DNA of 64,000 bases. It comes from Deinococcus humi (GTDB taxonomy: Bacteria; Deinococcota; Deinococci; Deinococcales; Deinococcaceae). The notes below the pieces were generated by a model that saw only the letters and a list, made by a program, of their open reading frames with translations, was not told the DNA's origin and did no database searches. This document shows positions 21,207 through 31,389 of this stretch, one piece after another. A program made the position numbers and the translations under genes. The stretch covers positions 186,001 through 250,000 of the forward strand of contig NZ_JACHFL010000005.1 of assembly GCF_014201875.1 (NCBI RefSeq), read 5' to 3'. Every line of letters starts with the position of its first letter. Positions within the stretch are counted from its first letter, which is position 1.

Positions 21207-21695
21207 ATGACCCAGCCTGGCCCCCGTTCCGCCCTGATTCCCGATCAAAGCGCCCGCGTCAACGTGGCGACGTACACCGATTACCTGGACGCCCAGCGCG
21301 CGGTGGACTATCTGAGCGACCAGAAATTCCCCGTCGAGCGCACAGCCATTATCGGCGAGGGCCTCAAGACGGTTGAGCAGGTCACGGGCCGTCTGGACTG
21401 GGGCCGCGCGGCCGGACTGGGCTTTGGACAGGGACTGTTCATCGGCCTGTTCGTGGGCTTGATCTTTAGCTTCCTGGGCCTGACCGGAGGCAACCTGCTG
21501 TTCTCCATCGCCTACGGCATGGTCCTGGGCGCCATTTTCGGGCTGGTCTGGGGCGTGGTTGGCTATGCCCTGAGCGGCGGGCGACGAGACTTCACCTCCA
21601 TCGGCGGAATGAAGGCAGATCGTTACGCTGTCGTGGCCGACGCCGAGGTGGCCGAGCAGGCGCGGACGCTGCTGGCGAATCTGCCCGCCCGCTGA
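21207..21695 (+). CDS. General stress protein 17M-like membrane protein
   Basis: A 162-residue protein. The N-terminal part (about 15-60) is a ferredoxin-like fold fragment, NVATYTDYLDAQRAVDYLSDQ with FPVERTAIIGEGL, as in general stress protein 17M/YflT proteins. The middle holds two Gly-rich membrane helices (GLGFGQGLFIGLFVGLIF and GMVLGAIFGLVWGVVGY), and the end returns to the first fold (MKADRYAVVADAEVAEQARTLL). Such proteins are induced by stress in Bacillus; the molecular role is unknown. No partner gene. Confidence 0.78.
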   Translation: MTQPGPRSALIPDQSARVNVATYTDYLDAQRAVDYLSDQKFPVERTAIIGEGLKTVEQVTGRLDWGRAAGLGFGQGLFIGLFVGLIFSFLGLTGGNLLFSIAYGMVLGAIFGLVWGVVGYALSGGRRDFTSIGGMKADRYAVVADAEVAEQARTLLANLPAR

Positions 21696-21732
21696 GCACG
21701 CAGGCAACGTCCGTTTGGATAGGATGCGCGGC

Positions 21733-23295
21733 ATGACACAGCCCGGGATGGAATTGCAGGAATTGATTGCCGAGATGGAGCAGCGGCGCGGCAAGGTGGA
21801 GGCCGGCGGCGGCCAGGAGCGTCAGCAGAAGCAGCGTGACGGCGGCAAGTTGACCGCCCGTGAACGCATTGACGCGTTGCTTGACCCCGGCAGCTTTCTG
21901 GAAATGGGAACCTTCGTCGAACACCGGGGCGGCCGCCTGATGCAGGGGGTGGAGGCGCCCGGCGAGGGCGTCGTCACCGGACGCGGCACCATTGAGGGCC
22001 GGCAGGTCTTCGTGTTCAGCCAGGATTTCACCGTCTTGGGCGGCAGCTTAGGCAAAATGAACGCCGCCAAGGTTACCAAGATTATGGATCTGGCCGCCAA
22101 GACCGGCTGTCCGGTGATCGGCCTGAACGACTCGGCAGGGGCGCGCATTCAGGAAGGGGTGGATTCTCTGAGCGGATACGGCGAGATCTTCTACCGCAAC
22201 GCCATCTATTCAGGAGCGGTGCCGCAGATCAGCGCCATCCTCGGCCCCTGCGCGGGCGGCGCGGTGTATTCCCCGGCGCTGACCGACTTTATTCTGATGA
22301 GCGGCGGCAGCAGCTACATGTTCATCACCGGCCCCGAGGTGATCAAGAGCGTGACGCGCGAGGACGTGACCTTCGACTCGCTGGGCGGCGCGGACGTGCA
22401 CACCCGCAAGAGCGGCGTGGCCCACCTGGAATACGACGGCGACGAGGCGGTGCTGAGGGGCGTGCGTGACCTGCTGGGCTACCTGCCCCAGAACGCCCAT
22501 GAACAGCCCCCGGTGCGCCAGACCAGTGACCCGGTGACCCGCCGCAACGACAAATTGCTGGACATCGTGGTCCCCGATCAGCGCAAGCCCTACGCCATGC
22601 ATGCGGTCATTCACGAGCTGGTAGACGACAGCACCTTCCTGGAGATCCAGCCGAACTGGGCCAAGAACATAGTGGTGGGCTTCGCGCGGCTGGGCGGTCA
22701 CAGCGTTGGCATCGTCGCCAACAACCCACGCGTGATGGCCGGAACGCTGAACATCGACGCTTCGGACAAGGCTGCCCGCTTTATCCGCACCTGTGACTGC
22801 TACAACGTCCCCGTGCTGACGCTGGTGGATGTGACCGGCTTCCTGCCGGGCGTGGCGCAGGAACATGCCGGGATCATCCGGCACGGTGCGAAGATGCTGT
22901 ACGCCTACGCCGAGGCCACCGTTCCCAAGATCACCCTGATCACGCGCAAGAGCTACGGCGGCGCGTACCTCGCCATGAACAGCCGGGACATGGGGGCAGA
23001 CGTGGTGTATGCCTGGCCCACCGCCGCCGTCGCCGTGATGGGCGCGGAGGGAGCCGCGAACATCGTCTACCGCCGGGAGATCAACGCCAGCGAGAATCCG
23101 GAAGCCACCCGCGCCGAGAAGATCGCCGACTACAAGGACGCCTTCGACAACCCCTACGTGGCCGCCAGCAAGGGCTACATCGACGACGTGATCCCCATGG
23201 AGGAGACCCGGGAGCGCCTGATCCTGACCTTTGCAATGCTGCGCGATAAGGTGGAGACCAGACCTTACAAGAAGCACGGGAACATGCCCCTGTAA
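21733..23295 (+). CDS. Acyl-CoA carboxylase beta subunit (carboxyltransferase)
   Basis: Carboxyltransferase subunit of a biotin-dependent acyl-CoA carboxylase, probably propionyl-CoA carboxylase, 520 residues in two crotonase-like halves. Seen: GGKLTARERIDALLDPGSF at the front; the first oxyanion loop SGGARIQEGV-type stretch (NDSAGARIQEGVDSLSGYGEI) and GPCAGGAVYSPALTDF; the second half with TLVDVTGFLPGVAQEHAGIIRHGAK and RKSYGGAYLAMNSRDMGAD. Propionyl, methylmalonyl and methylcrotonyl enzymes share these; the biotin-carrying alpha subunit is not here. The ATG at 21733 follows TAGGAT by 7 nt. Confidence 0.88.
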   Translation: MTQPGMELQELIAEMEQRRGKVEAGGGQERQQKQRDGGKLTARERIDALLDPGSFLEMGTFVEHRGGRLMQGVEAPGEGVVTGRGTIEGRQVFVFSQDFTVLGGSLGKMNAAKVTKIMDLAAKTGCPVIGLNDSAGARIQEGVDSLSGYGEIFYRNAIYSGAVPQISAILGPCAGGAVYSPALTDFILMSGGSSYMFITGPEVIKSVTREDVTFDSLGGADVHTRKSGVAHLEYDGDEAVLRGVRDLLGYLPQNAHEQPPVRQTSDPVTRRNDKLLDIVVPDQRKPYAMHAVIHELVDDSTFLEIQPNWAKNIVVGFARLGGHSVGIVANNPRVMAGTLNIDASDKAARFIRTCDCYNVPVLTLVDVTGFLPGVAQEHAGIIRHGAKMLYAYAEATVPKITLITRKSYGGAYLAMNSRDMGADVVYAWPTAAVAVMGAEGAANIVYRREINASENPEATRAEKIADYKDAFDNPYVAASKGYIDDVIPMEETRERLILTFAMLRDKVETRPYKKHGNMPL

Positions 23296-23313
23296 GGGAA
23301 CCTTCCATCAAGA

Positions 23314-23346
23314 AGGCGGCGACTCTGAATTCCGGAGTCGCCGCCT
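23314..23346. terminator. Bidirectional terminator
   Basis: AGGCGGCGACTC (23314-23325) pairs perfectly with GAGTCGCCGCCT (23335-23346) around a 9-base loop, followed by CTCTCTT. It lies between the converging carboxylase and dehydrogenase genes. Confidence 0.8.
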
Positions 23347-23359
23347 CTCTTCGTCGCCG

Positions 23360-24577
23360 CTAGCCTGCCTGCGGTTCCAGCTCTACCTTCAGCCAGCCGG
23401 GCTGGCGCTTGTCGAACGCCTCATACGAGCTGATGGCATCCTGCATCGTTTCCTGTTTGGTGATCACGCTGGTCGGATCGACCACGCCCGCCGCCACGAG
23501 TTCGACGAGGTGAGGGATGTAGACGCGGTGGTTGCAATTGCCCATCCGGACGGTCAGGTTCTTGTTCATCGCCTTGCCAATGGGATAGGTGTTCACCGAG
23601 GGTGAGTACACTCCGATAATGCCGATCTGCCCCGCCTTCTTGACCGCCTCGATGGCCCATTCCAGCACCTGCGTGGGCGCGTCACCCGGGACCCACTGGC
23701 CGTCCTTGGTCGGTTTGGCGTCGGGAGCGATCTGCTGCACCTCTTTCTCGAACTGCTGCTCCTGTTCCGCATCCGGCTCGGCTGGCCCGCCGTGGGCATG
23801 CTGGGCGTCAACGCCCACAGCGTCAATCACGCAGTCAGCGCCTACACCCCCGGTCAGGCGCTTGATGGCCTCGATGGGATCTTCTTCCTCGAAGTTGATG
23901 ACCTCCGCGCCGTTCTTGCGGGCCATCTCCAGACGGCTTGGCACGCGGTCCACCGCGATCACGCGGGTGGCGCCCTGCAAACGGGCGCTGATGATGGCGA
24001 ACTGCCCAACCGGACCGCAGCCGAAGACCACGACCACGCTGCCGTCATGGACCCCAGCCAGTTCCGCGCCGAAGTAGGCCGTGGGAAAGATGTCGGAGAT
24101 CAGGATGGCCTGATCGTCCGAAACGTTGTCGGGCAGCCGCACTAAACTGGAATTCGCGTACAGGATGCGCGCCTTTTCTGCCTGGAGGCCATTGAGCGCC
24201 CCTGAATCCTTGGGACCGCCGTAAAACGCCGTCCCTGCCGAGGGACCATTCGGGTTGGCGTTATCGCACTGCGCCGTGTTGCCCTCGCGGCAAGGCGGAC
24301 AGTAGCCGCACGACACGGTAGAGGGGATGACGACCCTGTCACCGGGCGCGAAGTTGCGCACGTCATCGCCGACCTGTTCCACCACGCCCACCGCCTCATG
24401 GCCCAGGATGGTGCCGGGGACCATGCCGCTCATGGTGCCGCGAATAAAGTGCAGGTCCGTCCCGCAGATTGCGCTGGCGGTCAGACGCACGATGGCGTCC
24501 GTCGGCTCCTGAATCTGCGGTTCAGGAACGTCGTCCAGTCGAATATCGCCTATGCCGTGCCATACCACTGCTTTCAT
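23360..24577 (-). CDS. Zinc-dependent alcohol dehydrogenase (formaldehyde dehydrogenase-like)
   Basis: A 405-residue medium-chain dehydrogenase, probably cytosolic and NAD-dependent. Seen: catalytic zinc ligands C-G-T-D-L-H (ASAICGTDLHF) and GHEAVGVV; structural zinc cysteines in CGYCPPCREGNTAQC; and the Rossmann loop FGCGPVGQFAIISA. Longer than plain ADHs because of an insert of about 45 residues (AQHAHGGPAEPDAEQEQQFEKEV onward) that is typical of the glutathione-independent formaldehyde dehydrogenase branch. The start ATG 24577 has AAAGGAG 10 nt upstream. Substrate uncertain. Confidence 0.88.
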   Translation of the reverse strand: MKAVVWHGIGDIRLDDVPEPQIQEPTDAIVRLTASAICGTDLHFIRGTMSGMVPGTILGHEAVGVVEQVGDDVRNFAPGDRVVIPSTVSCGYCPPCREGNTAQCDNANPNGPSAGTAFYGGPKDSGALNGLQAEKARILYANSSLVRLPDNVSDDQAILISDIFPTAYFGAELAGVHDGSVVVVFGCGPVGQFAIISARLQGATRVIAVDRVPSRLEMARKNGAEVINFEEEDPIEAIKRLTGGVGADCVIDAVGVDAQHAHGGPAEPDAEQEQQFEKEVQQIAPDAKPTKDGQWVPGDAPTQVLEWAIEAVKKAGQIGIIGVYSPSVNTYPIGKAMNKNLTVRMGNCNHRVYIPHLVELVAAGVVDPTSVITKQETMQDAISSYEAFDKRQPGWLKVELEPQAG

Positions 24578-24846
24578 TTTTGCTCGCTCCTTTCCGGTGG
24601 GTTCCATCTCTACCGGTCCAAGACAGCAGCCCGCGCCGGGCCAACTTGGGGAGTATGCGCTGAGGGACAATCAGGGCGGAAAACAATTTGCTCACTCTGG
24701 ATTGAGTCGTCCTGATGCAAACATTAAGCGCCAAGTCATGAACAGACAGTCAAGGGCCTCTCCCTTCCCGTCTGGCACGTCTTCCGGGCATTCCAGCGTG
24801 TCCCGCCTGACAGAGCGCGGCGCAGCGCGGGCCTAGGGTGGCCGAC

Positions 24847-25632
24847 ATGACCTCATCCGACGCCAGCAAAAAGATCCTCGTCGTCATGTCCAGCGATTCC
24901 GAATTGCCCTTGCAGGACGGTAAGACGCACGCCACTGGCTTCTACCTGAATGAATTTGGCGTGCCCGCGCACCGCCTGGTGGAGGCGGGTCACACACTGA
25001 TCATTTCCACCCCACGCGGCAACCGTCCCCCGCTGGATGCGGGCAGCGACAGCAAGGACTATTTCAAGGACGAGGCGGAGTATGGGCAGATCAAGGGATT
25101 TGTCGACGACATCCTGTCAGGCGAGATCGTGCCACTGGCCGACGCCGTGACCAATCTGGACGCCTTCGACGCCGTGTTCCTGCCCGGCGGCCACGCTCCC
25201 ATGATCGAGCTGATGCACAATCACGACCTGGGCCATGCCCTGAGACACTTTCACGAACGTTCCCTCCCCACCGCGCTGATCTGCCACGCACCCGTGGCCC
25301 TGCTGGCCGCGCAGCCCGCCGCCGGAGCCTACCAGCGGGCACTGGAAGCGGGCGAGACGCCCGTAGCCCAGGATTTTGCCTACAGCGGCTACCGTGCCAC
25401 CGTCTTCAGCACGCCTGAGGAAAAGGACACGGAGGCCAGTTTTGACGCCCCCCTGCTGTACTATCCCGCCGACGCCCTGAGTGCCGCAGGCATGACCGTG
25501 CAGAATGCCGAGAAGTGGACGAGCAACGTGGTCCGCGACCGCGAACTGATCACCGGACAGAACCCCATGAGCGACGAGGAATTCGTCAGCATGTTTCTGC
25601 AGGCGCTGTCGGAAACACCCGCGAGGGACTGA
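24847..25632 (+). CDS. DJ-1/PfpI-family Hsp31-like protein
   Basis: A 261-residue member of the Hsp31 branch, whose members act as holding chaperones and as glutathione-independent glyoxalases. Seen: KKILVVMSSDS at the start, GVPAHRLVEAGHTLIISTPRG, VFLPGGHAPMIEL, and the nucleophile elbow ALICHAPVALLA with the catalytic cysteine; a late LITGQNPMSD matches the family end. The insert DYFKDEAEYGQIKGF is usual for Hsp31. ATG 24847 lies 7 nt after TAGGGT. It is divergent from the dehydrogenase gene across 269 bases; a shared role in handling reactive aldehydes is plausible but inferred. Confidence 0.87.
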   Translation: MTSSDASKKILVVMSSDSELPLQDGKTHATGFYLNEFGVPAHRLVEAGHTLIISTPRGNRPPLDAGSDSKDYFKDEAEYGQIKGFVDDILSGEIVPLADAVTNLDAFDAVFLPGGHAPMIELMHNHDLGHALRHFHERSLPTALICHAPVALLAAQPAAGAYQRALEAGETPVAQDFAYSGYRATVFSTPEEKDTEASFDAPLLYYPADALSAAGMTVQNAEKWTSNVVRDRELITGQNPMSDEEFVSMFLQALSETPARD

Positions 25633-25670
25633 GGCTCACCCCTCCCTAGCGCCAACTATTCCCGGACGGC

Positions 25671-26099
25671 TCAGCGGAGAATGATCGTCATCTCCGCCGG
25701 GCTGGCCGTAAAACCTAGTGACCCGTAGAGGGAACGCGCTTCAGCGGTGGTTCCCACGGACAGCCGCGTAATTCCACGTTCACGCGCAACGTCCGTACAG
25801 CGGCCTACCAACTCGCGGGCCAGCCCTTGCCGCCGATAGTCGGGATGCGTCCAGACGTTGACGATGCGCCCCCGCCAGGGCTGTGAATCGCCGCGAGTTG
25901 GCCCCCATTCCAGCAGGGTTAGACCTGCTCCAGCGATGACCTTCTCGCCGTCCAGCGCGAGAAAGCCCAGATAAAAGCCACGATTGATTGCTCCCTCCAC
26001 CCATTCGGCATAGACAGGACGCTCGGCATCGTCTGCTGCCAATGGGAAACGGTGACAGGCGAGAGTGGGAGCGTCACTGGGCCAGACCGGGCGAATCAC
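25671..26099 (-). CDS. GNAT acetyltransferase coupled to the kinase gene
   Basis: A 142-residue GNAT N-acetyltransferase. Seen: [17 protein letters not shown] at the start, the core strand [25 protein letters not shown] with the acetyl-CoA loop YRRQGLA, and [10 protein letters not shown] near the end (the LGF helix). The GTG start at 26099 overlaps the kinase stop codon, so translation is coupled to the kinase; GGGGA lies 5 nt upstream. The acceptor is unknown. The coupling suggests a job in the same signalling or protein-modification context. Confidence 0.82.
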   Translation of the reverse strand: MIRPVWPSDAPTLACHRFPLAADDAERPVYAEWVEGAINRGFYLGFLALDGEKVIAGAGLTLLEWGPTRGDSQPWRGRIVNVWTHPDYRRQGLARELVGRCTDVARERGITRLSVGTTAEARSLYGSLGFTASPAEMTIILR

Positions 26100-28060
26100 G
26101 TGTTCCCCGGGGCTTCCGGATGGTGCTGGCGGTAGGCGCGCAGGGTGCCGTCCATGAAAGCCACGTACAGCGTGCCGCCAGCCGCCAGTGGAGTGGCCTG
26201 AACCCCTGTCGACTCTTGCCGGGTCCAGCGCACCGCACCGTCGCGCACGTCCAGGGCGCACAGTTGCCCGCTCTCCGAGGCCAGGAAGACCAGACCTGCG
26301 CTGACCACCGGACTGGCGGTGACGCGGCCCGACATACGGTGCGCCCACACGTCCTCGCCGTCGTGCAGGCGCAGGGCGCGCACGGTGCCGTCCCAGCCCG
26401 CCAGGATGGCCAGACCGGCATTACCGGTTCCGCTATAGGTCACGGCAGGCGAGGCCCAGACCTCGTCCTCCAGATCGTAGGTCCAAAGGATCGCCTCGTC
26501 CTCGGCCAGCGCCACCCGGCCCGTCGCGGCGCTCAGGGCCAGGGCGTGGACCTCGCCCTCCCAGGTCGCCACCACCAGCGTCGCCTCACCTGAGGTGCCA
26601 GGAAGCAGCGCGGGAGTGCCGTGGACCGTGCCGACCTCCACCTTCCACAGCGGGCTGCCGCTGCGGGCGTCCAGGGCGTGCAGCCAGCCGTTCTCGTCGC
26701 AGACCAGCGCGGCCCCGGCCCACACCAGTGGGCTGGCGGCCACCGGGCCGTCGGTGCGGTAGGCCCAGGCCAGTTCCCCGGTGCGGGCACTCAGGGCGTG
26801 CAGATGGCCGTCGCGGCTGGACGCCAGCACCCGCCCGGCCCACAGCGTCGGCGCCCCGGTCAGCTCGGCACGGGCCTGATGCCGCCAGACCTCCGCGCCG
26901 CCCTGCAGTTCCACGCGGCGCAGGGTGCCGTCCCACGCGCCGAAGAAGATATGCCCGCCCTGAAAGGCCGCCGGGGCCGTCACCTCGTCGCGGGCCGCGT
27001 AAGTGGCGAAGGGCCGCCCAGAAGCGTGGGTCAGCACCAGCTGGCCGCCACGCGTGCCCACGGCCACCAGATCGCCCTCCCCCACCACGGCGGCGGGCCA
27101 GGTGACCTCGCCGGGCAGCGGCACGCTCCAGGCCTCCTTCAGGTGTGAAACGCGGGCCGGGCCGTCGGGATGTTCCCCGGTGCGGGTGCGTCCGCCACGG
27201 TACTGGCCGCGCGCGTGGCCGGTCCAGATGTCACGGCGGGCCAGCGCCCACAGGTGCGAGAGAGCCGCGCCGGACTCGGGACGGTCCTCGGGCTTCTTGG
27301 ACAGCAGCGCCAGCAGCACACGCGCCACCGCGTCGGGAATGGCCGGGTTCAGGTCACGCGGATCGGTGATGGTCTCGTAGACATGCTGGAACAGCACGCT
27401 CTGATCGCTGTCGCCCACAAAGGGGGGACTCCCGCAGGCCACCCGGTATAGCACCGCTCCCAGCGCGTACAGGTCGCTTAGCGGTCCCACACCGATTCCC
27501 TTGGCCTGCTCTGGGGCCATGTAGGCGGGGGTGCCCAGCGTCAGACCGCTGCGGGTCAGCTGGCGGGTGTGGTCTGACAGGGCCACCAGCCCGAAGTCCA
27601 TGATGCGCGGCAGCCACGCCTCGTCCAGCAGGACGTTGCCAGGGGTCAGGTCGCGGTGGATGATGCCGCGCGAGTGGATGAAATGCAGCGCCCGCGAGGC
27701 GAAGCTGGCCGCCGTGACAAAGCGGGCCAGCGAGGTAGGGGCGTCCTCCAGCGGTCCCAGCACCGTGATCGGTCCGCCGGTCATCAGCGGCATGGTGAAG
27801 AAGGGACGCCCGTCGCTGGGATCCACCCCCAGGTCCAGCACCGGCACGATGCCCGGATGGGTCAGCCGGGCCAGGGTGCGGACCTCGCGCAGGAAACGCT
27901 GTTTGTCGGAATCGGGAACGTGGGCGTGCATCACCTTGACGGCCACGTCGCGGTCCAGCAGCGAGTCGTGGGCGCGGAACACCAGCGCGCTGCCGCCCTC
28001 GCCCAGCGGGGAACGCAGGTCATAACGACCTGCCAGGCGCGTGCCCACCTCTAACGGCAT
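26096..28060 (-). CDS. rqkA: Ser/Thr protein kinase with PQQ-type beta-propeller (RqkA-like)
   Basis: A 654-residue Hanks-type kinase. Seen: kinase domain about residues 12-270 with Gly loop [15 protein letters not shown] lysine, the HRD catalytic loop [14 protein letters not shown] (DFG) and MAPEQ. From about residue 310 come repeats of the type A-L-D-x-R-(S/D)-G-x-x-x-W, at least five ([33 protein letters not shown]), which form a PQQ-binding-like propeller. I see no membrane helix between the domains. D. radiodurans RqkA (DR2518) has this architecture and length, is radiation- and PQQ-responsive and phosphorylates repair and division proteins; orthology is inferred. Start lies 8 nt after TAGACT. 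Stop overlaps the GNAT gene. Confidence 0.82.
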   Translation of the reverse strand: MPLEVGTRLAGRYDLRSPLGEGGSALVFRAHDSLLDRDVAVKVMHAHVPDSDKQRFLREVRTLARLTHPGIVPVLDLGVDPSDGRPFFTMPLMTGGPITVLGPLEDAPTSLARFVTAASFASRALHFIHSRGIIHRDLTPGNVLLDEAWLPRIMDFGLVALSDHTRQLTRSGLTLGTPAYMAPEQAKGIGVGPLSDLYALGAVLYRVACGSPPFVGDSDQSVLFQHVYETITDPRDLNPAIPDAVARVLLALLSKKPEDRPESGAALSHLWALARRDIWTGHARGQYRGGRTRTGEHPDGPARVSHLKEAWSVPLPGEVTWPAAVVGEGDLVAVGTRGGQLVLTHASGRPFATYAARDEVTAPAAFQGGHIFFGAWDGTLRRVELQGGAEVWRHQARAELTGAPTLWAGRVLASSRDGHLHALSARTGELAWAYRTDGPVAASPLVWAGAALVCDENGWLHALDARSGSPLWKVEVGTVHGTPALLPGTSGEATLVVATWEGEVHALALSAATGRVALAEDEAILWTYDLEDEVWASPAVTYSGTGNAGLAILAGWDGTVRALRLHDGEDVWAHRMSGRVTASPVVSAGLVFLASESGQLCALDVRDGAVRWTRQESTGVQATPLAAGGTLYVAFMDGTLRAYRQHHPEAPGNT

Positions 28061-28141
28061 AGAGCCGGAGTCTACCGTCTGGATGGGGGGACAGTCCGGA
28101 TGTGTTTCGGGCCTGATCGTTCCGTCCTACCCCATGCTTCC

Positions 28142-29311
28142 TCAGTCCGCAGCCAGCTGGCCCGGCGTCAGCGGCTCGCGCAGCAGGCGGCCAAAGCCCT
28201 CCTGGCCGTGCTTCCTGATCCAGCCCTGGACCAGATCGCTGCCCACGGCGTAGGTAAAGATGTACGCCCGGAACTGCGGCTGCCCGATGAAGCGCAGGGT
28301 CTGGCGGGCGCGTTCCGGGGTGGCGAGGGCGTAGCGCATCAGGAAATCCAGCACCTCACTCTGCGCGCGGCCCTCGCCGTGCAGCATCAGCGCCGCCGTG
28401 CCGCTCACGTTCTTGAAGCCTTTCTGGGCCTGCGTCACGTCCAGAAAGGCGCGCACGTCTTCTCCGTCCAGGCCTGCCAGGGCGGCCAGTTCACCGCCGA
28501 GCCACTCGCGCACCTCTGCCTCGTCCATCACCGCGTCCAGCGCATTGGTGGCAATTCCCTCGGAGACGGCACACTCGGGAGCGTTCATCAGCTGGATGCT
28601 GTGTTCCAGCCAGCCGTTCTCTCGCACCAGCAGGGCTTCCTTGGTCGAATGTTCGGTGTGGTGGCCAGGATAGCCCTCGTGGGCCAGCAGGTCGGGTAGG
28701 CCCGTCAACGGCACGGGCAGATCGGTGTTGATGTCGATGCGACTTTTCAGATTGCCCAGCGGCCAGTTATACCCGCCCCACGGCTTGTCGGACACCAGCG
28801 AGATGCTGAAATCCTCGCCCTCCGGCAGGCCAAAGCGGTTCTGGGTGCGCTGCCGGAGTTCGGCCAGAATCGGTCCCGCGACGCGCAGCAGGTCATCTTT
28901 CGGCACGATCACCTTCCGGCGCAGGGTCTCGATACGTTCGGCGAGCGGCCCGCTTCCCGGAACCGCCGTTTCCAGCACGTCCAGGGCAGCGTCCAGTTCG
29001 CTCCGGTCCGCGCGCACCGGGTCGATGTCGTAGAGCCCGCGCACCTCCTGTTCGTAGGGGATGGCCCCGCCGCCGATAAGGCGGGTCATGGTCTGCATGG
29101 CCGACACCTGCACCCGCAGGAACTCGCGCCGTGCAGGTTCGGTGACGGTCTGCACGTCCGAGAGCAACGTCTCGGCCTCGGCCTGAAGTTCGGCAGGCTC
29201 GCGGCGGGTCCGGTCTGCCCACTCCTGCGGCCCGCCGTACCCGTCCACGAAACCTTCCGAGTGAACGTCGATGGCGTGGGCCAGCCGGATGTAGCGCTCT
29301 GCAATGTCCAT
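28142..29311 (-). CDS. DUF885-family putative metallopeptidase
   Basis: A 389-residue protein of the DUF885 type, which is related to zinc-dependent carboxypeptidases. Seen: [19 protein letters not shown] near residue 210, the H-E-x-x-x-x-H-H-like metal site of the family, and a later acidic partner region [14 protein letters not shown]. The rest is mostly helical. There is no signal peptide, so it acts in the cytosol. TATCTT lies 7 nt before the ATG. It is alone on this strand, 81 nt after the kinase in gene order but upstream of it; whether it is co-transcribed is unclear. Confidence 0.78.
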   Translation of the reverse strand: MDIAERYIRLAHAIDVHSEGFVDGYGGPQEWADRTRREPAELQAEAETLLSDVQTVTEPARREFLRVQVSAMQTMTRLIGGGAIPYEQEVRGLYDIDPVRADRSELDAALDVLETAVPGSGPLAERIETLRRKVIVPKDDLLRVAGPILAELRQRTQNRFGLPEGEDFSISLVSDKPWGGYNWPLGNLKSRIDINTDLPVPLTGLPDLLAHEGYPGHHTEHSTKEALLVRENGWLEHSIQLMNAPECAVSEGIATNALDAVMDEAEVREWLGGELAALAGLDGEDVRAFLDVTQAQKGFKNVSGTAALMLHGEGRAQSEVLDFLMRYALATPERARQTLRFIGQPQFRAYIFTYAVGSDLVQGWIRKHGQEGFGRLLREPLTPGQLAAD

Positions 29312-29367
29312 GAGTGAAAAGATAGACGCTCCCTTCCCTCGCGCCTAATCAACCCCCGTCCGTCATC

Positions 29368-29649
29368 TCAATCCCCCACGAACACGGCCCGCTGGTAGGT
29401 GCCGTCGGCCTGCACGGCGGGCAGGCCCGCCTCCGAGACCTTTTTAAGCCGCTCCAGGGCGAGTGCCACCGTCGGTCCCTCGCCGTACATCCTCACGGCG
29501 TCTTGGGTGAGCAGCAGTTCCAGCCCGCGCTGAGGGGGTTCCTCTCCAGCCCGCGCGGCGCGGAAGAGGAGGCCCCCAGGCATCTCACGCACCGTGACCG
29601 CCACCCCCGCAGGAAAACCGGCGAGTTCCACCTGCTTTGCAAAGTCCAT
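29368..29649 (-). CDS. Small conserved-looking hypothetical protein (93 aa)
   Basis: I do not recognise this protein. It is 93 residues, cytosolic, with a front strand-like part ([22 protein letters not shown]) and a helical end ([18 protein letters not shown]). TATGCT lies 6 nt before the ATG at 29649, the leaderless spacing, which supports this start against the much longer open frame that runs antisense through rarA. It is divergent from rarA. Confidence 0.6.
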   Translation of the reverse strand: MDFAKQVELAGFPAGVAVTVREMPGGLLFRAARAGEEPPQRGLELLLTQDAVRMYGEGPTVALALERLKKVSEAGLPAVQADGTYQRAVFVGD

Positions 29650-29728
29650 GGACCCAGCATAAATCGCAGTTCCGTAATCGCAGTTCCGTCCACAAAGCCC
29701 CGCGCCAGACCCACTATCCTCGGGGCCC

Positions 29729-31048
29729 ATGACCCTGTTTGACCCTCCTGCCTCGCTGGCCGAACGCCTGCGCCCGCGCACCGTTGCCGAGGTGGTGGGC
29801 CAGACGCACCTGCTGGGACCGGGCAAGCCGCTGTCGCGCGTGCTGGCGTCGGGGCGCCTGGGGTCACTGATCCTGTGGGGACCGCCCGGCGTGGGCAAGA
29901 CCACGCTGGCGCGGCTGCTGGCCGGGGAGGTGGGCGCGCACTTTATTCCTCTGTCAGCAGTCTCGGCAGGCGTCAAGGACGTGCGCGAGGCCACCGCTGA
30001 GACTGAACGCCTGCGGGGACGCGGACAGAAGACCATCCTGTTTCTGGACGAGATCCACCGCTTCAACAAGGCCCAGCAGGACGCGCTGCTGCCGCATGTG
30101 GAGTCGGGGCTCCTGACCCTGATCGGGGCCACCACCGAAAACCCGTCGTTCGAGGTCAATCCAGCCCTGCGCTCGCGTGCGCGGACGCTGGTGCTGGAAG
30201 CGCTGACCCAGCAGGAGGTGCGCGGACTGCTGGAGCGGGCGCTGCGTGATCCGCGAGGGCTGCCAGGGACGGAGGCCACGGACGAGGCGCTGGACCTCCT
30301 CTCCCGACTGGCCGACGGCGACGCCCGCCGCGCCCTGAGCACGCTGGAGGTCGCCAGCACCCTGGCCAACCCGGTGACCCCGGAGGCCGTCACCGAGGCG
30401 TTTGGCCGCCACCTGCCGCAGATGGACAAGAACGGCGAGGACTTCTACAACCTGATCTCCGCGCTGCACAAGTCGGTGCGCGGCAGCCACGTGGACGGCG
30501 CGCTGTACTGGCTGGCCCGTATGCTGGAGGGCGGCGCAGACGGGCTGTACGTGGCCCGCCGCATTGTGCGCATGGCCGCCGAGGACATCGGTCTGGCAGA
30601 CCCGCAGGCGCTGCGGCTCGCCATTGCCGCCCGCGACACCGCCGAATTTCTGGGCAGTCCCGAGGGCGATCTGGCGCTGGCACAGGCGGTGGTGTACCTG
30701 GCGCTGGCTCCCAAGAGCAACAGCGTGTATACGGCCTGGAAACGGGCGATAGACGCTGTGCGCGAGGGCGAGACGCTCCCTGTACCCCTTCACCTCCGCA
30801 ATGCGCCCACCGCGCTGATGCGCCAGCAGGGCTACGGCCAGGGTTATGCCTACTACTTCGACGATCCGGCGGGCAGTTTCGAGCAGCATTACCTGCCGGA
30901 TGGGGTTCAGCTTGAGCTGTACCGGCCCGCAGGCGAGGGCTGGGAGGCGCGGGTGGCGGAACGCTGGCGCAAGCTGCAAGACGCGCACGACGGGGCCGAA
31001 GGGACACAGGCCTCCGAGGTCATTGACACCCCGCCCGCACCCGTCTAG
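29729..31048 (+). CDS. rarA: Replication-associated recombination protein A (RarA/MgsA)
   Basis: AAA+ ATPase of 439 residues, related to clamp loaders and eukaryotic WRNIP1, acting at stalled replication forks. Seen: [15 protein letters not shown] at the front, Walker [10 protein letters not shown], Walker [16 protein letters not shown], sensor 1 GATTENPSF, the arginine finger region ALRSRARTL, and the C-terminal tetramerisation part ([30 protein letters not shown]). TATCCT lies 8 nt before the ATG. The promoter for the tRNA genes lies over its last codons. Confidence 0.94.
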   Translation: MTLFDPPASLAERLRPRTVAEVVGQTHLLGPGKPLSRVLASGRLGSLILWGPPGVGKTTLARLLAGEVGAHFIPLSAVSAGVKDVREATAETERLRGRGQKTILFLDEIHRFNKAQQDALLPHVESGLLTLIGATTENPSFEVNPALRSRARTLVLEALTQQEVRGLLERALRDPRGLPGTEATDEALDLLSRLADGDARRALSTLEVASTLANPVTPEAVTEAFGRHLPQMDKNGEDFYNLISALHKSVRGSHVDGALYWLARMLEGGADGLYVARRIVRMAAEDIGLADPQALRLAIAARDTAEFLGSPEGDLALAQAVVYLALAPKSNSVYTAWKRAIDAVREGETLPVPLHLRNAPTALMRQQGYGQGYAYYFDDPAGSFEQHYLPDGVQLELYRPAGEGWEARVAERWRKLQDAHDGAEGTQASEVIDTPPAPV

Positions 31049-31051
31049 GAT
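31023..31051 (+). promoter_or_regulatory. Promoter of the tRNA-His/tRNA-Leu unit
   Basis: TTGACA (31023-31028), exactly 17 bases, TAGGAT (31046-31051). It overlaps the last codons and the TAG stop of rarA; transcription would begin near 31058, about 30 bases before tRNA-His. Confidence 0.7.
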
Positions 31052-31088
31052 GTGTGGGCCTGTGAGCTGTGCGGAGCAGGCCGAAACG

Positions 31089-31165
<77 letters not shown>

Positions 31166-31237
31166 CTCCTTTCCGGCTCTTTCGCCTCCACGGGCCAGAG
31201 TCGGATTTCTTTTTGAGCTTTTGGTTGGGTGGCACCT

Positions 31238-31323
31238 GCGGGGATGGCGGAACTGGTAGACGCACTAGACTTAGGATCTAGTATCCATAGGATGTGAGGG
31301 TTCAAGTCCCTTTCCTCGCACCA
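31238..31323 (+). tRNA. tRNA-Leu (anticodon TAG)
   Basis: Acceptor GCGGGGA with TCCTCGC, D-arm GGCGGAACTGGTAGACGC, anticodon loop CTTAGGA with TAG, a long variable arm (TATCCATAGGATGTG region) typical of class II tRNAs, T-arm AGGGTTCAAGTCCCT. Discriminator A at 31320 and encoded CCA at 31321-31323. Confidence 0.95.
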
Positions 31324-31338
31324 CAGGCACAGCAGTGG

Positions 31339-31389
31339 CAAGGCAGCGCGGCGGTTTTTCCCACATGGGAAGGCCGCCGCGCTGCCTTG
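31339..31389 (+). terminator. Strong terminator after the tRNA genes
   Basis: A perfect 16-bp stem, CAAGGCAGCGCGGCGG (31339-31354) with its inverse at 31374-31389. The loop contains TTCCCACATGGGAA, so a second small stem can form on top. It begins 15 bases after the CCA of tRNA-Leu. Confidence 0.8.

Noticed and set aside
28061..28141. RDRM before the RqkA-like kinase
   Set aside because: I looked for a TTATGT...ACATAA-type palindrome in the 81-base gap on both strands and found none.
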